Source: Rouxiella badensis
Lineage (GTDB): Bacteria > Pseudomonadota > Gammaproteobacteria > Enterobacterales > Enterobacteriaceae
DNA: 64,000 nt
Direction of reading: 5' to 3'
NCBI RefSeq assembly: GCF_002093665.1
Contig: NZ_MRWE01000004.1
Location: 124,001-188,000 of the forward strand
Part shown: one piece after another, positions 1 through 11,570 of the stretch
Position numbering within the stretch: the stretch's first letter is position 1
Layout: each line of letters starts with the position of its first letter
Program-made: the position numbers and the translations under genes
The notes under the pieces: model-generated
The model's input: only the letters and a program-made list of their open reading frames with translations
Told to the model about the DNA's origin: nothing
Databases searched by the model: none

Positions 1-559
1 TCCCTCTTATCGTGCCATTCTCGCCTTAACCGCCCTGTTCAGTTTGGCTGGATGTGCGGCGCAAAATCCTGAAGTATCGACCCTGACGACCGAAGTTAAT
101 CAGCTGAATCAGAAACTTGATCGTCTGACCGATCTCGCGGGTGCGCTTGAGCATCAGACTACGCTCAATCGCCAGTCTACCAACGGTGTCTATTTGCTGC
201 CGCAGGCCAAAACACCTGCCCTACTGAACACCGATTTTGCCCAACTGAGCCTTTCACTGGACTCGATTGCGCAAGACAGTACCGGCACCAGCGCTGTATT
301 AAAAATTAAGTCTACCTCGGGCAAAGCGCTGCCTGCCTTCAGCGCCGTCGTCGACTGGGGTCAGATTGACCAGGTGACCGGCAAGCCGCTGACCGTCGAT
401 ATGCAGTCTCAGGTTATTACCGTTACTCCGAGACTGCTTCCGTCGAGCGAGCAGACCACCGAAGTACGCTTTAGCAATATCACACCAGAAACGCTGGGAT
501 TCGTTCACCTGCACCACCTGACGCTGATTCCAGAAGGCAATGCGGACGCCAAACCCTAA
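1..559 (+). CDS. yajI: YajI-type DUF3251 lipoprotein, 5' partial
   Basis: The open frame runs from base 2 without a start, so the gene begins before the window. The first visible residues are the end of a lipoprotein signal peptide: a hydrophobic stretch followed by the lipobox L-A-G-C, with the cysteine encoded near base 53. The mature part starts with a short coiled-coil-like segment rich in Q, N and L, then a beta-rich domain that I match to the DUF3251 family (E. coli YajI, about 180 residues). A membrane-anchored periplasmic lipoprotein of unknown function is expected. It converges on secF, as yajI does near secDF in E. coli, but yajD and tsx are missing between them. The family match is from memory and fairly sure. 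Confidence 0.8.
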   Translation, partial: PSYRAILALTALFSLAGCAAQNPEVSTLTTEVNQLNQKLDRLTDLAGALEHQTTLNRQSTNGVYLLPQAKTPALLNTDFAQLSLSLDSIAQDSTGTSAVLKIKSTSGKALPAFSAVVDWGQIDQVTGKPLTVDMQSQVITVTPRLLPSSEQTTEVRFSNITPETLGFVHLHHLTLIPEGNADAKP

Positions 560-576
560 CGCCGCTTTTGCCCAAT

Positions 577-612
577 AAAAAAGCCTCGCAGCGAACTGCG
601 AGGCTTTTTTTT
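577..612. terminator. Bidirectional Rho-independent terminator between yajI and secF
   Basis: A perfect 15-bp stem, including A6 and T6 runs, closes on the tetraloop CGAA (592-595). The core is GCCTCGCAG/CTGCGAGGC, with a run of T on either strand. It can end yajI on the plus strand and secDF on the minus strand. Confidence 0.92.
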
Positions 613-654
613 ACATCAAATCAATCGACCCTTCCTGCGAGGGGCCTGCCGTGC

Positions 655-1629
655 TTAAGGAAGAAGTGAGGGCTGATCCGCCCCTTCCTTCTCGACCTTC
701 TGCTGCAGCATATGTTCACGCTTCATGCCCAGCTTCAGAGCCAGCGCAGAGGCAACATAGATTGAAGAAACGGTACCGATGGTCACACCAATCAACATCG
801 TCAGTGAGAAGCCTGCAAGCAGAGGACCCCCGAAGATGTAAAGCATCAGCACAACCATCAGCGTGGTCGCCGAGGTCATGATGGTGCGGCTTAGCGTTTG
901 GGTCAGGGACACGTTCATGATTTCGTAAGAGTTACCGCGGCGGATCTTGCGGAAGTTCTCACGAATACGGTCCGATACCACGATACTGTCGTTCAGAGAG
1001 TAACCGATGACCGACATCAGAGATGCCACGATGGTCAGGTCAATTTCAATCTTAAACAGCGACAGCACGCCCATAGTAATGACGACGTCGTGCGCCAGTG
1101 CGATAACCGCCCCCAACGCCAGTCGCCATTCAAAACGGAAACCGACGTAAATCAGGATACAGATCAACGCAAGCAGCAGCGCCATGCCACCGGCCTGCGC
1201 CAGATCACTCCCGACGCTTGGGCCGACAAACTCGATACGTTTAACGGTCGCGGTTTTGTCAACATCGGCGTTAATCAGGCTGATGACCTTGTTACCCAGT
1301 TCCTGACCGGCACTGTCGGAAGACAGCGGTGGTAAACGAACTACCACGTCACGGCTGCTGCCGAAGTTCTGCACGATCGGGTCTTTGAAACCGGCCGTCG
1401 CCAGCGAATCTCGCATAGTGTCGAGATTAGCGGGCTGAGACAGGGTGATTTCAATGACCGTACCACCGGTAAAGTCCAGACCCCAGTTAAACCCGCGAAC
1501 ACCCATAATCGCGATAGAGGCGATTAACAACAGGCCTGAGATACAGAAAGCCACGTTGTCCCAGCGCATGAAGTCGATGACTTTACGGCCGTAGTTTAGT
1601 TGTTCAACAGTATATTCTTGCTGTGCCAC
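655..1629 (-). CDS. secF: Protein translocase subunit SecF
   Basis: SecF pairs with SecD in the inner membrane and uses the proton motive force to help SecYEG-driven export. The 324-residue product matches E. coli SecF (323). It has a first membrane segment near residues 20-40, a periplasmic P4 domain ([11 protein letters not shown] motif) and a C-terminal five-helix bundle with the [20 protein letters not shown] motif. I chose the GTG start at 1629 (GTG-GCA-CAG), 10 bases after the secD stop with GAGGAG upstream. The longer open frame to 1785 only runs back through secD. It is the last gene of yajC-secD-secF. Confidence 0.95.
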   Translation of the reverse strand: MAQQEYTVEQLNYGRKVIDFMRWDNVAFCISGLLLIASIAIMGVRGFNWGLDFTGGTVIEITLSQPANLDTMRDSLATAGFKDPIVQNFGSSRDVVVRLPPLSSDSAGQELGNKVISLINADVDKTATVKRIEFVGPSVGSDLAQAGGMALLLALICILIYVGFRFEWRLALGAVIALAHDVVITMGVLSLFKIEIDLTIVASLMSVIGYSLNDSIVVSDRIRENFRKIRRGNSYEIMNVSLTQTLSRTIMTSATTLMVVLMLYIFGGPLLAGFSLTMLIGVTIGTVSSIYVASALALKLGMKREHMLQQKVEKEGADQPSLLP

Positions 1630-1639
1630 AACGCACTCC

Positions 1640-3487
1640 TCAGATAGACAGCTTTTTGATGCGTTTGCCGCCGTAAAGCATGTTGACGATGGCACGTGTA
1701 CCGACGATCGACGTAAACATAGAGGTTGCAACACCGATAGCGGTGGTGATTGCAAAGCCCTTAATCGATCCCGTACCGACCGCATACAGAATAATTGCCG
1801 TGATCAACGTCGTGACGTTTGCATCGACGATACTGGAGAACGCACCGCTGTAGCCCTCATGGATGGCCTGCTGAACGGAACGCCCGTTACGCAGTTCTTC
1901 CTTGATACGCTCGTTAATCAGTACGTTGGCGTCAACCGCCACCGCCAGCGTCAGTACGATACCCGCAATACCCGGCATGGTCAGCGTCGCGCCCGGCAGC
2001 AGGGACATGATCCCGACAATCAGCACCAGGTTGACGATAAGCGCGGTTGTCGCAATCACACCAAACTTACGGTAGAACACCACCATGAACAGGATTGATG
2101 CCAGCAGGCCCCACAGACAAGCTTCCAGACCCTGAGTAATGTTTTGCGCACCCATGGTTGGACCGATGGTCCGCTCTTCAACAATCTGAATTGGCGCAAT
2201 CAACGCACCGGCGCGCAGCAGCAGTGACAGCTGACGAGCCTGATTTGGATCGTTCACACCGGTGATACGGAAGCTGTTACCCAGGCGTGACTGAATGGTC
2301 GCGACGTTAATAACTTCTTCCTGCTTCGCCAGAATGGCACGACCGTTAGCGTCTTTCTTGCCGCTGTCCTTGTACTCCACAAACAGGGTCGCCATCGGCT
2401 TGCCGATGTTGTCCTTAGTGAAGTTGGACATGATGTTACCGCCCGCGCTGTCGAGGGAAATATTAACCTGGGGTTGGTTATATTCGTCCTGACTTGAGGT
2501 GGAGTCGGTGATGTGGTCACCGGTCAAAATCACGCGCTTGTACAGCACAACCGGCTGGCCGTCCTGCATCAGCTTGACTTCGCTGTCGCCAGGGACACGT
2601 CCGCTGGCCGCTGCAGTAGCGTCAACGTTGGTGTTAACCAGACGGAACTCAAGCGTTGCGGTCGCACCCAGAATCTCTTTGGCACGCGCCGTGTCCTGAA
2701 TACCCGGCAGCTCGACGACGATACGGTCAGAACCCTGACGCTGTACCAACGGCTCGGCAACACCCAGCTGGTTCACACGGTTACGCAGAATGTTGATGTT
2801 CTGCTGTACGGCGTACTCTTTGGCTTCGCTCAGGCGGTCATCGGTCATCACGATACGGATATCGTTGTCACCGCTGTTGGTGAATACCAGGTCACGATGG
2901 CGAGGCGCCAGATAGCCTGCAGCTTTGTCGCGGGTCGCGGAATCACGGAAAGTCAGCACCACGCCGTAGTTGTCGGCCTTACGAACCGTGGCATAAGGAA
3001 TGCTCTGGTCACGCAGGTCGCTACGCATGTTGTCCATGGTCTGCTCTTGCAGTTTGCCCAGTGCAGTATCCATGTCGACTTCCATCAGGAAGTGCACGCC
3101 GCCGCGCAGGTCGAGGCCCAGTTTCATAGGCTCGGCACCCAGCATGGTCAGCCAAGAAGGCGTCGCAGGAGCCAGGTTCAGTGCAATAACAAATTTGTCA
3201 CCCAGCGCCGCGGTGAGGGCATCGCGGGCACGCAGCTGAACGTCGGTGTCATTGAATCGCGCAAGGATTGAGCCGTTTTCTAGCGCAATAGACTTGCTGA
3301 CGAGTTTATCTTTATTCAGTACATCTCTGACTTGGTCCAGCGTTGCAACACTGGCGTCGGAACCCCGAGCGCCAGTAATTTGAACAGCCGGATCCTCACC
3401 ATAAAGGTTGGGAAGCGCATAAAGCAGTCCGACGATAATCACGAAGATCAGCATCAGATACTTCCACAAAGGATAACGGTTTAACAC
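1640..3487 (-). CDS. secD: Protein translocase subunit SecD
   Basis: SecD is the large partner of SecF. It binds emerging substrates with its periplasmic P1 domain and drives export with the proton gradient. The 615-residue length equals that of E. coli SecD. Visible parts are TM1 (about residues 8-26, after LNRYPLWKY), the conserved [14 protein letters not shown] segment, a large P1 domain, and the C-terminal transmembrane bundle with the [13 protein letters not shown] motif. The GTG start at 3487 has GGGAACT upstream and aligns with the E. coli N-terminus. It lies between yajC and secF on one transcript. Confidence 0.97.
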   Translation of the reverse strand: MLNRYPLWKYLMLIFVIIVGLLYALPNLYGEDPAVQITGARGSDASVATLDQVRDVLNKDKLVSKSIALENGSILARFNDTDVQLRARDALTAALGDKFVIALNLAPATPSWLTMLGAEPMKLGLDLRGGVHFLMEVDMDTALGKLQEQTMDNMRSDLRDQSIPYATVRKADNYGVVLTFRDSATRDKAAGYLAPRHRDLVFTNSGDNDIRIVMTDDRLSEAKEYAVQQNINILRNRVNQLGVAEPLVQRQGSDRIVVELPGIQDTARAKEILGATATLEFRLVNTNVDATAAASGRVPGDSEVKLMQDGQPVVLYKRVILTGDHITDSTSSQDEYNQPQVNISLDSAGGNIMSNFTKDNIGKPMATLFVEYKDSGKKDANGRAILAKQEEVINVATIQSRLGNSFRITGVNDPNQARQLSLLLRAGALIAPIQIVEERTIGPTMGAQNITQGLEACLWGLLASILFMVVFYRKFGVIATTALIVNLVLIVGIMSLLPGATLTMPGIAGIVLTLAVAVDANVLINERIKEELRNGRSVQQAIHEGYSGAFSSIVDANVTTLITAIILYAVGTGSIKGFAITTAIGVATSMFTSIVGTRAIVNMLYGGKRIKKLSI

Positions 3488-3514
3488 GGCAGTTCCCTTC
3501 GGGAAAATCAAAAA

Positions 3515-3847
3515 TTAAAGCGCCTTCATCGTACCTTTCGGCAGAACGGCAGCCACGAAGTCACGCTTGATCATCACTTCCGTGGTGTCGTTCAGCGCGA
3601 TAACAACGTAACCGGTTTCGGCTACTTTGCTTACGCGACCGATCAGACCGCCGGTTGTCATGACTTCATCACCTTTACCGATGGAGTCCATCAGTTTTTT
3701 GTGCTCTTTAGAACGTTTTTGCTGCGGGCGCAGGATCATGAAATAGAAAATCAGACCAAATACCACCAGCATGATAACCAGAGAGTAAGGACTTCCCTGT
3801 GACGGTGCGCCAGTAGCTGCGACGGCATCAGAAATGAAAAGACTCAT
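3515..3847 (-). CDS. yajC: Sec translocon accessory protein YajC
   Basis: A 110-residue single-pass inner membrane protein that co-purifies with SecDF and SecYEG. The hydrophobic segment spans about residues 22-42 and is followed by the diagnostic FMILRPQQKRSKEHKKL sequence and a small cytoplasmic beta domain. Its stop is 27 bases before secD, and it forms the head of the secDF transcript downstream of tgt. Length and gene order match E. coli. Confidence 0.96.
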   Translation of the reverse strand: MSLFISDAVAATGAPSQGSPYSLVIMLVVFGLIFYFMILRPQQKRSKEHKKLMDSIGKGDEVMTTGGLIGRVSKVAETGYVVIALNDTTEVMIKRDFVAAVLPKGTMKAL

Positions 3848-3964
3848 TTAAATTCCCTCATTGTTGTTATAAAACAAGTTGTTAATAAAATACTAAAAAA
3901 AATCTTTGCCGCCGAACAGTCAAATCCTCTTACTCTAAGGAGAAAGAGGATCTCTTGCTCGACC

Positions 3965-5189
<1,225 letters not shown>

Positions 5190-5236
5190 TTTTGGGGATG
5201 TTCCCAAAGATAGCCCACCAATGGGCAGATAAAAAA

Positions 5237-6307
5237 CTACTCGCCGACCACTTCTTGTGGTGCCAGCGGGTTACGGTGGATGAACATAGCATCACCATAA
5301 CTAAAGAAACGGTACTCTTCCGCTACCGCCTGATGATAGGCGTTAATGGTATTTTTATAGCCTGCAAACGCGGAAACCAGCATGATCAGCGTCGATTCTG
5401 GCAGGTGGAAATTGGTGATCAGCACATCAATGACCTGGTATTCATAACCTGGGAAAATAAAGATACTGGTATCACCGTAGAAAGGGGCGATAAGACCGTC
5501 TTTGCAGGCGTTGGCCGCACTCTCGAGCGAACGTACCGAGGTGGTGCCTACGGCCACCACGCGATTACCGCGCGCCTTACAGGCAAGAACGGCATCGACG
5601 ACTTCCTGAGGAACCTCGGCGTACTCGGCGTGCATCACATGCTTTTCAATGGTCTCGACGCGCACCGGCTGGAAGGTGCCTGCCCCAACGTGCAGCGTAA
5701 CGAACGCCAGCTCGACGCCTTTCTCTTTCAGCGCGTCCATCAGCGGCCGATCAAAGTGCAGTCCAGCGGTCGGCGCCGCCACGGCGCCTAAACGCTCGCT
5801 GTAAACCGTTTGATAAAGCTCACGGTCGGCGTCTTCGTCCGGGCGATCGATATAAGGTGGCAGCGGCATATGGCCGATTTCATCGAGCAGAGTAAAGACA
5901 TCTTTATCTTCATTAAATTCCAACTCGAACAGCGTGTCGTGGCGCGCGACCATGGTCGCCTTGATGTTTTCGGCGTCGCCCAGCAGCAGTTCTGCGCCCG
6001 GCTTGGGTGCTTTGGAGGCACGAACGTGTGCCAGCACGCGGTGTGAATCGAGAACGCGCTCGACCAGCACCTCAATCTTGCCGCCGCTCGCCTTGCGACC
6101 GAATACGCGCGCAGGAATAACGCGGGTATTGTTGAAAACCAGCAGGTCGCCCGGGTTCAGTTTATCCAGCACATCTGTAAAGATACCGTGCGTCAGTTCT
6201 CCGGTCGGTCCGTCCAGAGACAGTAAACGACACCCGCTGCGCTGACTTTGCGGGTAGCGAGCAATCAGGGACTCAGGAAGTTCGAACGTAAAATCGGCAA
6301 CGCGCAT
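5237..6307 (-). CDS. queA: S-adenosylmethionine:tRNA ribosyltransferase-isomerase QueA
   Basis: Transfers and isomerises the ribosyl part of SAM onto preQ1-modified tRNA to make epoxyqueuosine, directly after Tgt in the pathway. The 356-residue product equals the E. coli length. It carries the family blocks [30 protein letters not shown] and [16 protein letters not shown]. The start MRVADF at 6307 fits the family; the longer frame adds only five residues. It is first in the queA-tgt-yajC-secDF order. An ERIC-type repeat begins about 36 bp upstream of its start. Confidence 0.96.
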   Translation of the reverse strand: MRVADFTFELPESLIARYPQSQRSGCRLLSLDGPTGELTHGIFTDVLDKLNPGDLLVFNNTRVIPARVFGRKASGGKIEVLVERVLDSHRVLAHVRASKAPKPGAELLLGDAENIKATMVARHDTLFELEFNEDKDVFTLLDEIGHMPLPPYIDRPDEDADRELYQTVYSERLGAVAAPTAGLHFDRPLMDALKEKGVELAFVTLHVGAGTFQPVRVETIEKHVMHAEYAEVPQEVVDAVLACKARGNRVVAVGTTSVRSLESAANACKDGLIAPFYGDTSIFIFPGYEYQVIDVLITNFHLPESTLIMLVSAFAGYKNTINAYHQAVAEEYRFFSYGDAMFIHRNPLAPQEVVGE

Positions 6308-6342
6308 AGCTGATATTTCCACATTAACTTAAGATATTAATC

Positions 6343-6470
6343 TTTTATCCAGACAGCTCGCGTTGCAAGAAGGCGGCAGGCTCGCCCCTCCCCAAGATGT
6401 GACTCAAGTCAGTGACCAGGGTGAGCGGGCGTGGCCAACGCATCTGCTGCATGAGAGTTGCAGGATAAAA
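6343..6470. repeat. Full-length divergent ERIC-type element
   Basis: The 128-bp segment starts with TTTTATCC and ends with its exact complement GGATAAAA. It contains CAGTGACC(A)GGGTGAGCG and GGCCAACGCATCTGC, which align with the right half of the ERIC consensus (the ERIC2-primer region and the AGCCAACGCACATGCA segment). Its length is close to the usual 127 bp. It occupies the divergent queA/acpH intergenic region. Assignment rests on remembered consensus. Confidence 0.75.
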
Positions 6471-6563
6471 CAGGCGGCTTAGTCTAGAGCTAGCGGGTTG
6501 CCCCTGCAAGCTTTCACCGGAATAAATCAGGAAACCCTGGGGTAATTTTCAGGATAAAGACGT

Positions 6564-6569
6564 TATACT
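6564..6569 (+). promoter_or_regulatory. Candidate -10 hexamer of acpH
   Basis: TATACT ends six bases before the acpH ATG (6576). Transcription would then begin at or next to the start codon. No convincing -35 hexamer was found 16-18 bases upstream and no clear Shine-Dalgarno lies just before the ATG, so the call is tentative. Confidence 0.35.
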
Positions 6570-6575
6570 GCCGGA

Positions 6576-7157
6576 ATGAATTTTCTCGCACACCTTCATC
6601 TGGCCAAATTGGCCGACAGTTCGCTATTGGGAAACCTGATGGCCGACTTCGTTCGCGGCAACCCCGAGGGGCTTTACGCCAGCGCGGTGACTGACGGTAT
6701 CCGCATGCATCGTCGCGTTGACGTGATGACCGACTCCCTGCCGGAAGTCAAAGTTGCCCGCGAGTTTTTCAGTGCCGATTACCGCCGCGTCGCGCCCATC
6801 ACGCTCGACGTCGTATGGGACCATTTCCTGTCGCTGCACTGGGACAAACTGTGCCCTGACACGCCGCTGCCGCTCTTTATCAACCAGTGTCGGCAGCAAA
6901 TCGAGCCAAACCTGGCAGAGACCCCAGAGCGTTTTCGTAACCTTAACCTCTACCTCTGGCCGCAGCGCTGGATGGAGCGCTATGCTGACTTATCCTTTAT
7001 TAAGGATGTATTACAAGGCATGGCCAATCGACGCCCGAGGCTCGCAGCCTTAGCGGGCTCTTTTTATGACGTAGAGCGCGAATATGCCCAGCTAGAGCGA
7101 CAGTTCTGGCAGTTTTATCCGCAAATGATGCAACAGGCGCGCGAGAAGCAGATCTAG
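6576..7157 (+). CDS. acpH: Acyl carrier protein phosphodiesterase AcpH
   Basis: Removes the 4'-phosphopantetheine arm from holo-ACP, turning over the prosthetic group that AcpS (also in this window) attaches. The 193-residue product equals the E. coli length. It starts with [10 protein letters not shown] and shows [23 protein letters not shown] and the WDHFLSLHW metal-site region of this HD-related family, and it ends with the conserved FWQFYPQMM segment. It is divergent from queA, as in E. coli. The N-terminus is well fixed by homology although no good ribosome-binding site precedes it. Confidence 0.94.
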   Translation: MNFLAHLHLAKLADSSLLGNLMADFVRGNPEGLYASAVTDGIRMHRRVDVMTDSLPEVKVAREFFSADYRRVAPITLDVVWDHFLSLHWDKLCPDTPLPLFINQCRQQIEPNLAETPERFRNLNLYLWPQRWMERYADLSFIKDVLQGMANRRPRLAALAGSFYDVEREYAQLERQFWQFYPQMMQQAREKQI

Positions 7158-7166
7158 ATCACAGTT

Positions 7167-7183
7167 GATAGCCGAGTGCTATC
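7167..7183. promoter_or_regulatory. Candidate OxyR-type half site upstream of the peroxiredoxin
   Basis: GATAGC and GCTATC form a perfect 6-bp inverted repeat around CGAGT. It fits the ATAG-N7-CTAT frame of an OxyR half site, about 100 bp before the peroxiredoxin start. The adjoining second half site is poor, so binding is only a suggestion. The repeat might also simply mark the end of acpH. Confidence 0.3.
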
Positions 7184-7227
7184 TGATCGATTGGTCCCAT
7201 GGGGTTTATTCCCCTACTCGTTGCCCT

Positions 7228-7233
7228 TATACT
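7228..7233 (+). promoter_or_regulatory. Candidate -10 element of the peroxiredoxin gene
   Basis: TATACT lies about 55 bases before the ATG, in the only strongly promoter-like stretch of the gap. The -35 region is weak (TTTATT at 7205-7210), as expected for an activated promoter. A good ribosome-binding site, AAGGAG, is at 7276-7281. Confidence 0.35.
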
Positions 7234-7286
7234 GACCGCTGATTTCATCACCCCTCTTCATTTACCTATACTAGAAAGGAGTTTTT

Positions 7287-7889
7287 ATGGTTCTGGTAAC
7301 GCGTCCGGCCCCAGATTTTACCGCAGCAGCTGTACTTGGCAGCGGCGAAGTTGTTGAAAACTTCAACTTTAAAAAACATACCGCGGGTAAAGCCACCGTT
7401 GTGTTCTTTTGGCCAATGGACTTCACTTTCGTGTGCCCATCCGAGTTGATCGCTTTCGACAAGCGTTACGAAGAATTCCAGTCTAAAGGCGTTGAAGTTG
7501 TTGGCGTTTCTTTCGACTCTGAGTTTGTTCACAACGCATGGCGTAACACCCCGGTTGAGAATGGCGGCATCGGCAAAGTGAAATACGCGATGGTTGCTGA
7601 CATTAAACGTGAAATCCAGAAAGCCTACGGCATCGAACACCCAGAAGCGGGCGTTGCACTGCGTGGTTCTTTCCTGATCGATGATAAAGGTATCGTGCGT
7701 CACCAGGTTGTTAACGACCTGCCGCTGGGCCGTAACATCGACGAAATGCTGCGTATGGTTGACGCACTGCAATTCCACGAAGAGCACGGTGAAGTTTGCC
7801 CGGCTCAGTGGGAAAAAGGTAAAAAAGGTATGGACGCTTCTCCAACTGGCGTTGCTGCTTACCTGTCTGAGAACGCTGTTAACCTGTAA
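7287..7889 (+). CDS. tsaA: Typical 2-Cys peroxiredoxin (AhpC/TSA family)
   Basis: A cytoplasmic thiol peroxidase that reduces hydrogen peroxide and organic peroxides. The peroxidatic Cys50 is in the DFTFVCP motif and the resolving Cys171 is in EVCPAQW, so it is a typical 2-Cys dimeric enzyme of 200 residues. It is closer to eukaryotic-type Prx1/TsaA than to E. coli AhpC (187 residues), and no ahpF lies beside it. It sits between acpH and ggt on the plus strand. In Salmonella a tsaA gene occupies a comparable place near acpH, which is the basis of the symbol. Codon use is strongly biased to favoured codons, suggesting high expression. Confidence 0.9.
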   Translation: MVLVTRPAPDFTAAAVLGSGEVVENFNFKKHTAGKATVVFFWPMDFTFVCPSELIAFDKRYEEFQSKGVEVVGVSFDSEFVHNAWRNTPVENGGIGKVKYAMVADIKREIQKAYGIEHPEAGVALRGSFLIDDKGIVRHQVVNDLPLGRNIDEMLRMVDALQFHEEHGEVCPAQWEKGKKGMDASPTGVAAYLSENAVNL

Positions 7890-7928
7890 TCGTTTCGATT
7901 ATCGGCATCAGCCAATCCCCTTTTACCG

Positions 7929-7958
7929 AAACGGTCAGCCTTGCTGGCCGTTTTTTTA
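7929..7958 (+). terminator. Rho-independent terminator after the peroxiredoxin gene
   Basis: AACGGTCAGC and GCTGGCCGTT pair (one G-T wobble) around CTT and are followed by a run of seven T. It lies 40 bases after the stop codon. Confidence 0.88.
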
Positions 7959-8120
7959 TGCCCGGATAATTTTCGCCCCGCCACACTTTTGCCTTTCTGC
8001 TGATACTCCTGCTTGCCTTTATTCCTTAAATGTTAAATAACATAAGAGCTTACCGATGTTATTTCATTGGATCCGTTTTTTTCAAAAAAACACACTGACA
8101 GGGTATAAACAGGAGTTGTT

Positions 8121-9896
8121 ATGTCTTTAAAGCACTGGGCAAGGCCGTTAGCCGTACCATTAACCGTAGGCGCACTGCTGGTGAGTGGCGCTCTGCACGC
8201 GGCGTCAGCCCCGGCAGTTGAAGCCAAAAATGGTATGGTCGTTACTTCGCAATACCTGGCCTCGCAGGTTGGCGTTGATATCCTCAAAAAAGGCGGTAAT
8301 GCTATTGATGCCGCAGTAGCCGTTGGCTATGCCGAAGCGGTGGTTAACCCGTGCTGCGGCAATATTGGCGGCGGCGGCTTTATGACCGTCCATCTGGCCG
8401 ATGGAAAAGATACTTTCATTAACTTCCGTGAAATGGCACCTGCGGCTGCCAGCGCCAATATGTACCTCGACGCACAGGGGAATATCAAAAAAGGCGCCAG
8501 CCTGTACGGTTATCTCGCCGTCGGCGTGCCGGGCACGGTGATGGGTCTGGATCACGCCCAGCGTGAATACGGTAAACTCACGCGCGCCCAGGTAATGGCT
8601 CCGGCCATCAAGCTCGCGCGTCAAGGATTTGTGCTGACCCGCGCCGATACCGACATCCTCGACACCAAAACGGCCAAGTTCAAAGACCAGCCTGACGTGG
8701 CGAAAATCTTCCTGAGAAAAGACGGCACGCCTTTGCAGCCGGGCGATCGACTGGTTCAGAAAGACCTCGCCAACACGCTGGAAGCAATTTCAAAACGTGG
8801 CCCCGACGCTTTCTACAAAGGCAAAATCCCGGCCGCGGTCGAGGCAGCCTCCAAAAAAGGCGGCGGTATTATCACCGCCGCCGACTTTGCCAACTACAAG
8901 GTCACTGAAACCGCACCGGTCACCTGTAGCTATCGCGGCTACAAGTTTGTCTCTGCACCACCGCCGAGCTCAGGCGGCGTCACGCTGTGTGAAACTTTGA
9001 ATATTCTTGAAGGTTACGACCTGAAGAGCATGGGCTTCAACTCGGCGGCGTCGATTCACTATTTGACTGAAGCAATGCGTCATGCCTACATGGACCGCAA
9101 CACCTTCCTCGGCGATCCGGCGTTCGTGAAGAACCCGGTCGACCGTCTGCTGAGCAAGAGCTACGCGGCAGATATTCGCAAGAAGATTGAGGCCGATAAG
9201 GCAACGCCTTCTTCTCAGGTGCAGCCTGGCATGGAACCGCACGAGAAGCCTGAGACCACGCATTACTCGATTGTAGATAAAGACGGCAATGCGGTTTCAA
9301 CCACTTACACCATTAATGGTCTGTTTGGTTCAATAGAGATTGCACCGGGTACCGGCTTCTTCCTTAACGACGAGATGGACGATTTCACCAGCAAGGTCGG
9401 TGAGAAAAACATGTATGGTCTGGTGCAGGGCAGCAAGAACGCCATTGCCCCCGGTAAGCGCCCACTATCATCGATGAGCCCGAGTTTAATCACTAAAGAC
9501 GGCAAAACCTTTATGGTTCTCGGTTCACCGGGCGGGTCTCGCATCATCACCATCACGCTGGAAACGGCGCTTAACGTGATTGACTACGGCATGCCTCCAC
9601 AGGAAGCGGTCAACGCCCCGCGCATTCACCACCAGTGGCTGCCTGACGAGGTCTATTACGAGCAGCGCGGGGTGTCGGCCGACAGCCTCAACCTGCTGCA
9701 GAAGATGGGCTACAAGATGGTCGAGCAGACCCCTTGGGGAGCAGCGGAGCTGATTATGGTCGGGTTGCCGGGTGCGGCGGGCGTGACCCCGCAGAGTTCG
9801 GGTAATGATGCGGCGGTATCGGGAAAAGTGCGCGAAGGCTATCTGTACGGTGCCAACGACGTACGTCGTCCTGCGGGCGCGGCGATCGGTTACTGA
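8121..9896 (+). CDS. ggt: Gamma-glutamyltransferase, periplasmic
   Basis: Cleaves gamma-glutamyl bonds, chiefly of glutathione, in the periplasm and can transfer the group to amino acids. The 591-residue precursor has a Sec signal peptide (about residues 1-26, ending GALHAAS). It carries the large-subunit motifs GGNAIDAAVA and CCGNIGGGGFM, and it self-cleaves before Thr379 in ETTHYS, the N-terminal nucleophile of the small subunit. The substrate-binding PLSSMSPSL motif and the C-terminal HHQWLPDE region are present. Length and motifs match E. coli Ggt. It is monocistronic and ends toward a bidirectional terminator shared with proY. Confidence 0.95.
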   Translation: MSLKHWARPLAVPLTVGALLVSGALHAASAPAVEAKNGMVVTSQYLASQVGVDILKKGGNAIDAAVAVGYAEAVVNPCCGNIGGGGFMTVHLADGKDTFINFREMAPAAASANMYLDAQGNIKKGASLYGYLAVGVPGTVMGLDHAQREYGKLTRAQVMAPAIKLARQGFVLTRADTDILDTKTAKFKDQPDVAKIFLRKDGTPLQPGDRLVQKDLANTLEAISKRGPDAFYKGKIPAAVEAASKKGGGIITAADFANYKVTETAPVTCSYRGYKFVSAPPPSSGGVTLCETLNILEGYDLKSMGFNSAASIHYLTEAMRHAYMDRNTFLGDPAFVKNPVDRLLSKSYAADIRKKIEADKATPSSQVQPGMEPHEKPETTHYSIVDKDGNAVSTTYTINGLFGSIEIAPGTGFFLNDEMDDFTSKVGEKNMYGLVQGSKNAIAPGKRPLSSMSPSLITKDGKTFMVLGSPGGSRIITITLETALNVIDYGMPPQEAVNAPRIHHQWLPDEVYYEQRGVSADSLNLLQKMGYKMVEQTPWGAAELIMVGLPGAAGVTPQSSGNDAAVSGKVREGYLYGANDVRRPAGAAIGY

Positions 9897-9963
9897 TTGG
9901 CCGCGCGCGCTATGGGGTGCGCTCCCTAATCACAGCAACATAGATGACCCGATAAGCCATGTT

Positions 9964-9999
9964 AAAAAGGGAGGTAAGCACTTGCTTACCTCCCTTTCT
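9964..9999. terminator. Bidirectional terminator between ggt and proY
   Basis: A perfect 14-bp stem, AAAGGGAGGTAAGC (9966-9979) with its complement at 9984-9997, closes on ACTT. A-rich and T-rich flanks suit termination of both convergent genes. Confidence 0.9.
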
Positions 10000-10018
10000 T
10001 ATTGCCGTGTTAGCGCCG

Positions 10019-11407
10019 TTATCCGGCTTTGTTGCGCGATTTAATCCAGTAGCTCACCAGCAGCGCCAGAACCCAAACACCGCCCGCGTAGAGCGACATA
10101 CGGGTATCTGGGAAGTAACCAATCAGTCCGATGATGAAGAACAGGAAGATGATGGCCACAATCGAGGTGAAGATACCGCCGCGCATCGGGAATTCCAGCT
10201 CGGCAATCTGCTGACGGCTCAGCTTGAGGCGGAAGCCAATCTGCGAGAACAGAATCATTATCCATACCCACACGGTGGCAAAGGTAGCCAACGAGGCAAT
10301 CACCAGGAACACGCTTTCCGGCATGATGTAGTTCAAGTACACCGCAACCAGCAGTGCAGCCATCATCACGATAACCGTCATAAACGGCGTACCGCGGCGG
10401 GAAACTTTGCTGAACACCTGAGGCGCCTGCCCCTGTACCGCCATGCCGTGCAGCATTCGGCCCACGCCAAAGATATCGGCGTTAATTGCCGATAGCGACG
10501 CGGTGATGACCACAAAGTTAAGAATCGTCGCGGCGGCAGCGATGCCCATATGCTGGAAGGTCAGTACGAACGGACTGCCCTGCGTCCCGACCAGGTTCCA
10601 TGGGAAGATGGACATGATAACAAACAGTGTTCCCATGTAGAAAACCAAAATACGCCATGGCACGGAGTTGATGGCTTTAGGAATGGTTTTCTTTGGGTCT
10701 TCCGCTTCACCGGCTGTGATACCGATGATTTCGATACCGCCGTAGGCAAACATCACCATTTGTAATGACAGTATGGTCCCCATGATACCGTGGCTAAAGA
10801 ATCCACCGTGGCTCCACAGGTTGCTGATGCCGGTCGGGTGACCGCCGTTGCCAATACCCCAGATAATGATGCCCAGACCGGCTGCAATCATCACGATGAT
10901 GGTCAGAACTTTGAAGAACGAGAACCAGAACTCCAGCTCACCGAACACCTTGACGCTCATCATGTTGATACCGCCGATGATGAGCACTACGCTGAGCACC
11001 CACATCCAGTGCGGTACGTCGGGGAACCAGACCCCCATGTAGATGCCGAAGGCCGTCACGTCGGCGATGCCGACAATCAGAATTTCGAAGCAGTAAGTCC
11101 AGCCGGTGATGTAGCCAGCCAGCGGCCCCAGGTAATCCTGTGCATAGCGTGAAAACGAGCCGGTCTGGGGGTTATTCACCGACATCTCGCCCAGCGCGCG
11201 CATAATGATAAAAGCAATAATCCCGCCGACCAGATAAGCCAGCAGCACGCTTGGGCCTGCCATTTTAATAGCGTCAGCCGAGCCGTAGAACAGGCCAGTA
11301 CCGATAGCCGACCCCAACGCCATAAAGCGAATATGTCGGGTGCTCAGTCCGCGTTTAAGCGAAGTTGAGGGTGTCTCAGCCGACTGTGTATCTAGAGAGT
11401 GTTGCAT
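10019..11407 (-). CDS. proY: Proline-type amino acid permease ProY
   Basis: An amino acid permease of the APC superfamily (AAT family) with about 12 membrane helices. The N-terminal [32 protein letters not shown] block and ALGEMSV segment are those of ProY. E. coli ProY is a cryptic proline permease whose native substrate is still debated. The 462-residue length fits. The start ATG at 11407 gives an N-terminal tail about 10 residues longer than in E. coli. It follows brnQ on the same strand but is separated from it by a terminator, so it probably has its own promoter in 11408-11480. Confidence 0.9.
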   Translation of the reverse strand: MQHSLDTQSAETPSTSLKRGLSTRHIRFMALGSAIGTGLFYGSADAIKMAGPSVLLAYLVGGIIAFIIMRALGEMSVNNPQTGSFSRYAQDYLGPLAGYITGWTYCFEILIVGIADVTAFGIYMGVWFPDVPHWMWVLSVVLIIGGINMMSVKVFGELEFWFSFFKVLTIIVMIAAGLGIIIWGIGNGGHPTGISNLWSHGGFFSHGIMGTILSLQMVMFAYGGIEIIGITAGEAEDPKKTIPKAINSVPWRILVFYMGTLFVIMSIFPWNLVGTQGSPFVLTFQHMGIAAAATILNFVVITASLSAINADIFGVGRMLHGMAVQGQAPQVFSKVSRRGTPFMTVIVMMAALLVAVYLNYIMPESVFLVIASLATFATVWVWIMILFSQIGFRLKLSRQQIAELEFPMRGGIFTSIVAIIFLFFIIGLIGYFPDTRMSLYAGGVWVLALLVSYWIKSRNKAG

Positions 11408-11479
11408 TCAAAAATTCCAAATCATAAAGCGCGGTCTAAAAACGAGATGATGGAGAAATTCCATCCCCCTGTGCCAACG

Positions 11480-11508
11480 AAAAAGCCACGGAAACAATTC
11501 CGTGGCCT
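11480..11508 (-). terminator. Rho-independent terminator of brnQ
   Basis: GCCACGGAA (11485-11493) pairs with TTCCGTGGC (11498-11506). On the minus strand a run of T follows. It lies about 60 bases after the brnQ stop and separates brnQ from proY. Confidence 0.85.
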
Positions 11509-11570
11509 AAATTGGCGAAAGCTTAATCAACGCTGTTGCCACTGATTATATGGCAGACAGTTAGCGCTCA

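Noticed and set aside
1630-1785. N-terminal extension of SecF into secD
   Set aside because: The extension is a shifted reading of secD; the GTG at 1629 has a ribosome-binding site and fits the E. coli N-terminus.
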